NCBI GenBank assembly: GCA_002317385.1
Contig: DCJH01000007.1
Location: forward strand, 1-43,593
From: Prevotella sp. UBA1705
GTDB taxonomy: Bacteria; Bacteroidota; Bacteroidia; Bacteroidales; Bacteroidaceae
Reading direction: 5' to 3'
Length of the DNA stretch: 43,593 bases
How positions within the stretch are numbered: the stretch's first letter is position 1; each line of letters begins with the position of its first letter. The translations under genes and the position numbers were made by a program. The notes beneath the pieces are model-generated. The model saw only the letters and a list, made by a program, of their open reading frames with translations, searched no databases and was not told the DNA's origin. This document shows positions 23,800 through 30,522 of this stretch, piece by piece.

Positions 23800-26463
23800 C
23801 TATTTCATTCTGCCCGCGGGAGCGTGGCCGGGCGTGTATGTCATGGTCCAGTCGATACCCAGAGGATTGTGCGACATCTGCAGCACCAAGGGGAGGTCGT
23901 GTTCCAGAGAGATACCCATCTCCGTGCCGTCGACATCGGCCTTCACGATGATGAACCGGTCGGTCCTTATCTGTTCGCGCCACGTGATGCCGTCGTAGAC
24001 AAAGAAATGGTGCTCGAGCAGATGGGTGAGCGCATCGTTGGAGATGAAGAGGAACGTGCCCTCGCACTGGTAATGGGCGCCGGGCCGCTGCGGACTGTCC
24101 CACGAGAAGCCTGTGGCGTGGTCCACCACTCGCTGGGGTATGTGGTAGAGACAGCCGTTGCATCTCACCAAGAGCGTGTCGCCCTGCTTAGAAAATTGGG
24201 CAGGCCAGGTGCGGAGCTGGCGGTTGAGGGTGTAGTGAAGAGAAGCCTCCCCAAGCCCCTCCGAAGGAGGGGTTGTGCCATCCGGGGTGATCTGAATACC
24301 AGAGGGACGGGGTGAGGGGGTGAGATGCGGGGCACTTGGGGATTTAGACTCTGCGAGATTAACGGGAGAATCCACGATTCTCACCGGTGGAATACTCAGA
24401 TAGTGCGGGCCGGATGGGACATCCCCTCCTTCGGAGGGGCTTGGGGAGGCAATCGCTGCGGGATATTTCCCCAGCATGGCCCATACCAGCCACGCCGACA
24501 TGGCGCCGCTATCGTCGTTACCGGGCAGGCCATCGTGGGTGTCAGAGAAGTATCGGTTCACGATCTCGGACACGCGGCGAGCACTCAAATCGGGCCGGCC
24601 GATGTAATGATAAAGATAAGGTGTGAGAAACGATGGCTCGTTGCCCACATTGTAATGCCCCTTGTCGAAGAAGGTATCGAGGCGCCGGCGGAAAGCCTCC
24701 GCACCGCCGCACAACTGGATGAGCGTGGGCACGTCGTGCGGAATGCTCAGCGAATATTCGGCCGAGAGGGCCTCATAGAAGAACGTGTCCCACCAGGCGA
24801 TATGCCAAGGCGCCACCTTCGTGTCGGGCTTATAGGGGATGCGGGGGTGGAACACCTTGGATTTGCCCCACACCACAGAGTCGAGCCACCGGCCCTCGGC
24901 GTCGCGCGGCATGATGAATCCGCGCATGCCCTGCCACTCATCATCTGCGCGCCAGAGGTTGCGCCAGTTGGCGGAACGCTGGAGATACTTCTGGTAGAGG
25001 TCGTCGTGGCCCAGTCCGCGCGCCACCTGAGCGATGCACCAGTCGTCGAAGCTATACTCCACGGTGCGCGTTCCGGCACGGGCGATGCCATAGGGCACAT
25101 AGCCCAAGCGATTGTATTCGGCCAGTCCGCCGCGCCCTTCTTTCTCGTCATCTGCGGGCGCCACCTCCGCATCCTTGAGCATGGCCTGCAGGGCGAGCTC
25201 ATAGTCGATGCCCGGCAGTCGTCGCACAAAGGCGTCGTGGATCACCACCTCGGCATTGGAGCCACCCTGCGTGCGCCCGTTGCAGTCGCCACTGCGGGCA
25301 TCGGGCATGTAGCCCTCGTGCTGATAGATGTTGAGAAGCGAGCGGATCATCGCCGCGGCGCGCTCGGGATAGTAGTCCATGAGCAGCGGGAAGGAAGTGC
25401 GGTAGGTGTCCCACAGGGCATAGTAGTCGTCGTAGTAGTCGCCACCCTGCCACTTCGGGTTCTCGCCAGTCTTGTCTACGGGCATGAGCATAGTGTGGTA
25501 GAGGGCGGTGTAGAACATGCGCATCTCCTTGGGGGTACCATGGTATGGCACCTTGCTGAGACCCTCGTCCCACTGTTTTTGCAGGGCGGCGCGCTGGGCG
25601 TCGAAGTCCCGGCGCACGATATTGCGGCGGGCCTGATTGATGGAAACATAGGAAATGCCGACCTTGATGTTGGCTTTCTTCCCCTTGAACCGCACCACGA
25701 GATAGCGCCCTTCGGGGTCGTGGCCCATCACATCCATGCTGTCTACGGGACGGAGTGGCACGTCGCTCTGCAGCGAGAAGTACACCTTGTAGGCGTCGCC
25801 ATTGTTCCATCCACCGCGCACGCTGGTCCATCCGCAGACCTCGCGCGGCCCGGTGAGCCTGACTTCAGCCCCCACAAACTGCTGGGTCTCGCGCTTGTCG
25901 GGGATGGTGTCCATACCAAGGAATGAGGCTGCATCTATCAACAGGCCCGTGGCCCCGGTGAATCGATAGAGCGCGCAACACTCGGCGGCAGTGATTTCGG
26001 TGCTGATACCGTTGTCGTAGGTGCAGGTGTAATAGCCCAGCGAGGCATCCTCAGCCCCTCGGGAGTAGCCGTAGACGGGTATCTGCACCACCTGACCCGA
26101 CGGCAAGAGCAGGCCGATGGATGCCGGACTATCGCCCACCTTGATCGGCTGGATGAGCACATTGCCATACTTCTGACCGCCGCCCGTGCCGCTCACGTGG
26201 GTCTGCGAGAAGCCTTTCACCACCTGGGGCATCGGTGCCCAGCCCGCATTGGGCATGGAAACGCAGTCGGGACCGGGCTTCGCCATGCCGAACGGCGCGC
26301 ACGGTCCGATGAAAACGCGACCCTCGCCCTCGCTGCCGATACTGGGATCGACAAAGGAAAAGGGGGACTGGGCACATGCCACGCCAATGCCCATACATAG
26401 CATGAGCAGTGACAGGACGATAGATGGCAATCGCTTTGTATGTATATGGAGAACTATATTCAC
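23800..26463 (-). CDS. GH92 family glycoside hydrolase with palindromic inserts
   Basis: A secreted 887-residue GH92 (alpha-mannosidase family). The start is GTG at 26463, overlapping the preceding stop as GTGA; the signal peptide ends near ACAQ (residue 32). GH92 features are FVDPSIGSEGEGRVFIGPCAPFG at the N-terminus, GFSQTHVSGTG, a central (alpha/alpha)6 region (DYYALWDTYRTSFPLL), GNEPSFLTPYLYHY and the catalytic GNDDSGAMSAW near residue 645. Beyond that the usual GH92 C-terminal beta-subdomain is not recognisable. Residues 670-745 are largely translated palindromic repeats (ASPSPSEGGDVPSG, TPSPRPSG, TTPPSEGLGEAS), followed by about 140 residues I cannot assign. It is the last gene of the GH28 PUL. 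Specificity within GH92 is uncertain. Confidence 0.85.
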   Translation of the reverse strand: MNIVLHIHTKRLPSIVLSLLMLCMGIGVACAQSPFSFVDPSIGSEGEGRVFIGPCAPFGMAKPGPDCVSMPNAGWAPMPQVVKGFSQTHVSGTGGGQKYGNVLIQPIKVGDSPASIGLLLPSGQVVQIPVYGYSRGAEDASLGYYTCTYDNGISTEITAAECCALYRFTGATGLLIDAASFLGMDTIPDKRETQQFVGAEVRLTGPREVCGWTSVRGGWNNGDAYKVYFSLQSDVPLRPVDSMDVMGHDPEGRYLVVRFKGKKANIKVGISYVSINQARRNIVRRDFDAQRAALQKQWDEGLSKVPYHGTPKEMRMFYTALYHTMLMPVDKTGENPKWQGGDYYDDYYALWDTYRTSFPLLMDYYPERAAAMIRSLLNIYQHEGYMPDARSGDCNGRTQGGSNAEVVIHDAFVRRLPGIDYELALQAMLKDAEVAPADDEKEGRGGLAEYNRLGYVPYGIARAGTRTVEYSFDDWCIAQVARGLGHDDLYQKYLQRSANWRNLWRADDEWQGMRGFIMPRDAEGRWLDSVVWGKSKVFHPRIPYKPDTKVAPWHIAWWDTFFYEALSAEYSLSIPHDVPTLIQLCGGAEAFRRRLDTFFDKGHYNVGNEPSFLTPYLYHYIGRPDLSARRVSEIVNRYFSDTHDGLPGNDDSGAMSAWLVWAMLGKYPAAIASPSPSEGGDVPSGPHYLSIPPVRIVDSPVNLAESKSPSAPHLTPSPRPSGIQITPDGTTPPSEGLGEASLHYTLNRQLRTWPAQFSKQGDTLLVRCNGCLYHIPQRVVDHATGFSWDSPQRPGAHYQCEGTFLFISNDALTHLLEHHFFVYDGITWREQIRTDRFIIVKADVDGTEMGISLEHDLPLVLQMSHNPLGIDWTMTYTPGHAPAGRMK
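24244..24290. repeat. In-frame palindromic element, copy 3 (in the second GH92)
   Basis: Core CCCCTCC-GAA-GGAGGGG (24256-24272), preceded by AGCCTCCCCAAG. It is read on the minus strand as DGTTPPSEGLGEAS. Copy 4 lies about 150 bases away in the opposite orientation with an almost identical sequence of about 40 bases. Confidence 0.8.
24411..24456. repeat. In-frame palindromic element, copy 4, inverted relative to copy 3
   Basis: Core CCCCTCC-TTC-GGAGGGG (24423-24439). The reverse complement reads GCCTCCCCAAGCCCCTCCGA and on to GTCCCATCCGG, matching copy 3 nearly base for base. It is translated in a different frame and orientation as ASPSPSEGGDVPSG. Both remain open, which is what a protein-tolerated insertion element needs. 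Confidence 0.8.
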
Positions 26464-27167
26464 TGTTGATATTTTTTCGGAAGAATCTCAAAATGACAGA
26501 CAATACCATTGACCGGAATGTCGAGAATGAGGTGGTCGGCCCTCATCTTCTTGATGGCGATGAAGCCCATATGGCTCGTATGAGGCAAGATAGTGTTGGT
26601 GCGCCAGTAGCCCTCGTCTATGCGCTTCATATCTTCGAGATGCCGTTGGTCATTCTTCTCCTGCTCCATATAGCCTATAACATCTTGGGAGCCCTCATCC
26701 CCAGAGTAGGTTGTGGTCACAAGCAAGTTGTCGAGTATGTCGGACCAAAACGCCCTGCGCTTGAAATGGCGCAGATAAGTGTCGTAAGGATAGATGCTGA
26801 GGGTATCGATAGGCATATCTTTCAGCTCTGCTCGCCTCAGTCGAAACACACCCACTTGGTGGCGAAACCTGCTCGCAGAGGTGGGCATCCGATAAACAGA
26901 GACCTTCGTTTTCTGTGGATCGAAGTCGAAGGCTGAGTCAGACTCATTAAAGATGGCGATCTCTGGAACATGGAGCCCACCTGTGACGTCTACCGATACG
27001 ATAACGCCCTGATGACTGCAATAATAGACCGTAACATCGTTTTTGATATACGTGCCATAGACCATCGAGTCGGTTGGATGGAATTGGGCAGTGCCAGTCA
27101 TGGCCCACAGGTCCAGCAGCAGGGTCAGCAACAGACGTTCTCTGAACGCCGAAAACTTATTTTTCAT
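26460..27167 (-). CDS. Secreted protein of unknown function
   Basis: A 235-residue protein that I do not recognise. It has a signal peptide (MKNKFSAFRERLLLTLLLDLWAMTGTAQ). The rest is predicted mostly beta with a basic, aromatic-rich middle (DTYLRHFKRRAFWSDILDN) and a C-terminal strand pair ending LILDIPVNGIVCHFEILPKK. No lipobox, membrane segment or catalytic signature is seen. It lies 54 bases after the GH28 gene and overlaps the GH92 start by four bases, so it is translationally coupled with it and probably serves the same PUL, perhaps in binding or as a periplasmic accessory. The composition is more AT-rich than the flanking enzymes. Confidence 0.75.
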   Translation of the reverse strand: MKNKFSAFRERLLLTLLLDLWAMTGTAQFHPTDSMVYGTYIKNDVTVYYCSHQGVIVSVDVTGGLHVPEIAIFNESDSAFDFDPQKTKVSVYRMPTSASRFRHQVGVFRLRRAELKDMPIDTLSIYPYDTYLRHFKRRAFWSDILDNLLVTTTYSGDEGSQDVIGYMEQEKNDQRHLEDMKRIDEGYWRTNTILPHTSHMGFIAIKKMRADHLILDIPVNGIVCHFEILPKKYQQ

Positions 27168-27221
27168 ACATCAATTTATTAAAGTTAAATGCGATGCCTA
27201 TATATAAATAGGTGGTATTGA

Positions 27222-28760
27222 TTATTTCACTTCGTAGACATCCTGGGGCGACACCTGCTCGAAGGTGGCGCGATGCACGTCTTCCATGACAAAGGCGGGG
27301 CGGAAATCGGTGTCGGCCAAGGTGAGCTTGATGTTGCGAAACACGATGCCATCCACATGGCGGAGGTAGAATCCGTAGGCCGGCAACTCGCCGAACATCG
27401 AGAATTCGGGGTACTGCTCCACGCGCTCGGGCACATCCTTGGCGCGCCACAGCGGCATGTAGGCCATGCCCTTGGTAGCCCGTCCGGGATAGTGGATGGT
27501 GATATTCTCCAGCACCACGCCCTCGATGCGGTTGCCGGGAATGCCGCAGATGCTGCTCGGAAAGGGGTTGTGGAAGAAGTCTACCTCCGGTCCGCGCAGG
27601 TCGTAAGCCTCATCGGGCCTGCCGAAGGGCACCTCGCAATAGAGGTTGGAGATGATGACCTGGCTCAGACTACCCTTGCGCTGACCGTCGCGCTGGCCCA
27701 GACGCATGAAGATGGCGTTGCCCGTATTCACGGCATGGATATCGCTCACGCGCACGTTTTCTATCTGCGCCCCGTCTACACTCTCTATGGCGATGGCCGA
27801 ACGGAATGTGTCTTTGACGCGGATGCGGCTGATGTCGATGTCGCGAAAGGCGCCCCACGAACCGGTGCCAAACTTCACGGCACTGGCCGAACTGATGATG
27901 TCGCAGTCGGTAATGGTAATCTGGCGGTTGCCGCTATCGGCGTGATACGACTTCAGGCAGATGCCATCGTCGGCCGCATTCACCCGGCACTGCCTCACCT
28001 CCACACGCTCGCAGTCGGTGAGGTCTATGCCGTCGTTGTTCCAGTAGGCGCGGTTCACGATGTCGAGACGCTGCAGCGTCATGTCGTGGCAGCGGTCGAA
28101 CGACAGACCCCAGTTGGCACTGCTGCGGAAATGGACGCCTTCCAGTTGCACGTTGTCGCACTCGGAGAAGAACACCAGCTTGGGTCTCACCAGTTCGCTG
28201 GGCCTCTGCCGGCGCTCGTTGTAATGGGCATCCACCAGCTCTCCGGTGTGATGCAGGCTGTCGGCGTTAAGTGCGAGCTGCAGTCCGTTGCCGTCTATGG
28301 TTCCCTCGCCGGTGATATGGATGCGCGAAGCGCGGTAGGCCACGATGAGCGCACTGGCCGAATTGTCGTTGCGTGAGTCCTGTCCGGCCACGTTGGAGGC
28401 CACGGGATGATAGTCGTAGGGGTTGGTAGACCCGAGGATGGTGGCTCCCTTTTCCAGTTTCAGCGTCACGCCCGACTTGAGTTCAAGACTTCCGGTGAGA
28501 TAGACACCGGGGTCGACGATGAGCGTGCCCTGCCCCTTGCGGGCTATGCGGTCTATGGATTGCTGCAGCAGGGCGGTGCAGAGCGTGCGCCCGTCGGCCT
28601 TCACGCGTAGGTCGCGGGTATGGATGGTGAGCCCTGTCCGGTCCTTCCGGCCCTCGGTCTGCATCGTTTCGGCTCCGCGGTGAGCATCCGTCCTCCACTC
28701 GCCAGCTACCGCCGGCCATGACAAAAATAGCAAGATGACGGAAAAGAAAAACTGTTTCAT
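27222..28760 (-). CDS. GH28 family glycoside hydrolase (polygalacturonase-like)
   Basis: A secreted right-handed parallel beta-helix enzyme, 512 residues, signal peptide to about AVAG (residue 20). The GH28 acid residues are in NNDGID (241-246) and ADDGICLK (263-270), and repeated coils such as ITITDCDIISSASAVKFGTG follow. The GHG motif usual in endo-polygalacturonases is absent (FGTGSWGAF stands there), which fits exo-acting or rhamnogalacturonan/xylogalacturonan-type GH28 members found in PULs. It comes 103 bases after susD; that gap holds two hairpins (28782-28799, 28818-28857). It is the second GH28 of this operon, so the two probably have different linkage specificities. Confidence 0.88.
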   Translation of the reverse strand: MKQFFFSVILLFLSWPAVAGEWRTDAHRGAETMQTEGRKDRTGLTIHTRDLRVKADGRTLCTALLQQSIDRIARKGQGTLIVDPGVYLTGSLELKSGVTLKLEKGATILGSTNPYDYHPVASNVAGQDSRNDNSASALIVAYRASRIHITGEGTIDGNGLQLALNADSLHHTGELVDAHYNERRQRPSELVRPKLVFFSECDNVQLEGVHFRSSANWGLSFDRCHDMTLQRLDIVNRAYWNNDGIDLTDCERVEVRQCRVNAADDGICLKSYHADSGNRQITITDCDIISSASAVKFGTGSWGAFRDIDISRIRVKDTFRSAIAIESVDGAQIENVRVSDIHAVNTGNAIFMRLGQRDGQRKGSLSQVIISNLYCEVPFGRPDEAYDLRGPEVDFFHNPFPSSICGIPGNRIEGVVLENITIHYPGRATKGMAYMPLWRAKDVPERVEQYPEFSMFGELPAYGFYLRHVDGIVFRNIKLTLADTDFRPAFVMEDVHRATFEQVSPQDVYEVK

Positions 28761-28781
28761 CCGAATATTTTTCTACAGAAA

Positions 28782-28799
28782 GACGGGGCTTTTCCCGTC
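28782..28799 (-). terminator. Small hairpin upstream of the second GH28 gene
   Basis: GACGGG-GCTTTT-CCCGTC, a perfect 6-bp stem. On the minus strand it is followed by TTTCTGTAGAAAAAT. It lies 22 bases ahead of the GH28 start, so it may be an attenuator or an mRNA processing/stability signal rather than a full terminator. Confidence 0.4.
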
Positions 28800-28817
28800 C
28801 GATGATATATAAAACGA

Positions 28818-28857
28818 ATTTTCCGGCCGTGCGGGAAGGTCTGCACGGCCGGAAAAT
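28818..28857 (-). terminator. Strong intercistronic hairpin after susD
   Basis: Perfect 15-bp arms ATTTTCCGGCCGTGC and GCACGGCCGGAAAAT with a 10-base loop, starting 6 bases after the susD stop. On the minus strand it is followed by TCGTTTTATATATC. It probably causes partial termination or protects the susCD part of the mRNA, giving more SusC/SusD than enzyme. Confidence 0.65.
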
Positions 28858-28863
28858 AAAGAT

Positions 28864-30510
28864 TTAGTAGCCTTCGTTCTGCTTCCAGTTGGTGTTGGTG
28901 TCCATCTCTCCTTTGGGTATGGGCATGAGACGACGCCACAGCTCTGTCTTAGCACTGGGATGGATTTCGTTCTTGAATCCCCAGTCCTTCTCAAACTGAC
29001 CGAAGCGTATCAAGTCGTTGCGACGCCACATCTCACAGATGAATTCGCGGCCGCGCTCGTCGAGAAGATCCTGCAGCGACGGCGTGCCCGCCACATGAGG
29101 AGCACTCGAACAGTCGCGCACCTGGTTGATGAGCGAAGCCGGTGTGTCACCATTGGTAGCCGTTGCACCACGCAGGATGGCCTCGGCCTTGGTCAGCAGG
29201 ATGTCGGCATAGCGGAAGATGGGGATGTCGTTGCCATTCTTTCGTCCATAGTTGGTGTAGGTCTCGGGCGAAGAGGGATACTTGGCCAGACGATAACCTT
29301 TCTGCAGATTATCATCCTCGGAGTCGGCACCCACGTCGATGGTCTTCTTATCCTTGAACGTTGCCGTAGCTATATCGGTATAGTTCACCTGCTTGCCCTT
29401 GAACATCAACGGCGTGGTCGTCACGGCATAGTTGTGCGCATAGTCGAAGGCAAACTGCGGACCCTTGAGGATCATCTGGTTGCGCTCGTCGCCCTGGAGA
29501 TTGAATCTTGCAGCGCACTCGGGCACCAGCACATAGACTCCGGCACACGACTTGGAAGGCTGGAAGCCCCAAGGACCCGGCTCGGCCTGGTTGGCCTTCT
29601 TGAAAGTCAGGAAGCGGTCGAGCTCATGTCCACCTGAATAGTTGGCCCCAAGGGTCTCCGGATCGAACGGCATGGCATAGATGAAGTCTTTGATCTGTAC
29701 GCCATTGTTGGGGAAGAACTTCTGACGATAGCCCTTGCCCACCTCGAAAATGCCACTCTTGATAATGTCATCGCATACGGCCACCAGGTCGTTGAGCTTC
29801 TCGTTGGGTGTGGAATTGGTCACAGTCTTAACGTCTGATGCCATGTAGACACCCCAGTTCAGATAGAGTTTGGCCAGCAAAGCCTCGGCCATCCAGCGGT
29901 TGGGGCGGCCGTAGGTATCGGAATTGTTGTCGGTGGAGAGCTGCGGAATGACAGCTTTCAGCTCCGACTCTATCCACTTGGCCACCTCGGCACGGGACGT
30001 ACGCTCAATAACCTCACCTTCTTCGGGGGTGTGACTCATCAATGGGACGTCTCCATAGAGGTCCATCATCATAAAGTGATAGAAGGCTCGGATAGCTCTT
30101 ACCGGTGCCACAACGGCGTCGGTGCCATCTGCTCCACCCAGTTCGAGGATGATTCGGTTGCAGTAGGAGATGCCCGATTTCATATCGCTCATCAGACCTA
30201 CTCCCGGAGTATCGGGCTTCAGGTCGTGCACCGAGGGGAAGAATATACGGCCATTATCGTAGTAACCACCCGAATAACAGATGCCCATGAGCTCGTCGCC
30301 CTGCAGCATGACGCCCTCCCAATAGTTACGGCCAAGACCGGCCTCACTGCGGAGATAATAGTAACATCCCTCCAGCTTGGCACTGACAGCAATGGGATTA
30401 TCCGGATATTTGGTGTACTGTGAATTGATGTCGGTGTTCAGGTCCGTACAGGCCGAAGTGCCCAGCAGTACACTTGACAGTAAAATATACTTGAAATGAT
30501 TGATCTTCAT
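28864..30510 (-). CDS. SusD/RagB-family glycan-binding lipoprotein (GH28 PUL)
   Basis: An outer-membrane lipoprotein of 548 residues that would cap its SusC partner and capture oligosaccharides. It has a type II signal peptide with lipobox GTSAC (Cys21), followed by TDLNTDINSQYTKYP. SusD hallmarks include APVRAIRAFYHFMMMDLYGDVPLM (TPR-like helix and loop), RPNRWMAEALLAKLYLNWGVY and, late, IFRYADILLTKAEAILRG and LLDERGREFICEMWRRNDLIRFGQF. It starts 12 bases after susC. The length is typical. Sequence similarity to the other SusD in the window is low, which fits a different glycan target. Confidence 0.92.
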   Translation of the reverse strand: MKINHFKYILLSSVLLGTSACTDLNTDINSQYTKYPDNPIAVSAKLEGCYYYLRSEAGLGRNYWEGVMLQGDELMGICYSGGYYDNGRIFFPSVHDLKPDTPGVGLMSDMKSGISYCNRIILELGGADGTDAVVAPVRAIRAFYHFMMMDLYGDVPLMSHTPEEGEVIERTSRAEVAKWIESELKAVIPQLSTDNNSDTYGRPNRWMAEALLAKLYLNWGVYMASDVKTVTNSTPNEKLNDLVAVCDDIIKSGIFEVGKGYRQKFFPNNGVQIKDFIYAMPFDPETLGANYSGGHELDRFLTFKKANQAEPGPWGFQPSKSCAGVYVLVPECAARFNLQGDERNQMILKGPQFAFDYAHNYAVTTTPLMFKGKQVNYTDIATATFKDKKTIDVGADSEDDNLQKGYRLAKYPSSPETYTNYGRKNGNDIPIFRYADILLTKAEAILRGATATNGDTPASLINQVRDCSSAPHVAGTPSLQDLLDERGREFICEMWRRNDLIRFGQFEKDWGFKNEIHPSAKTELWRRLMPIPKGEMDTNTNWKQNEGY

Positions 30511-30522
30511 AATCTTCCTGAA

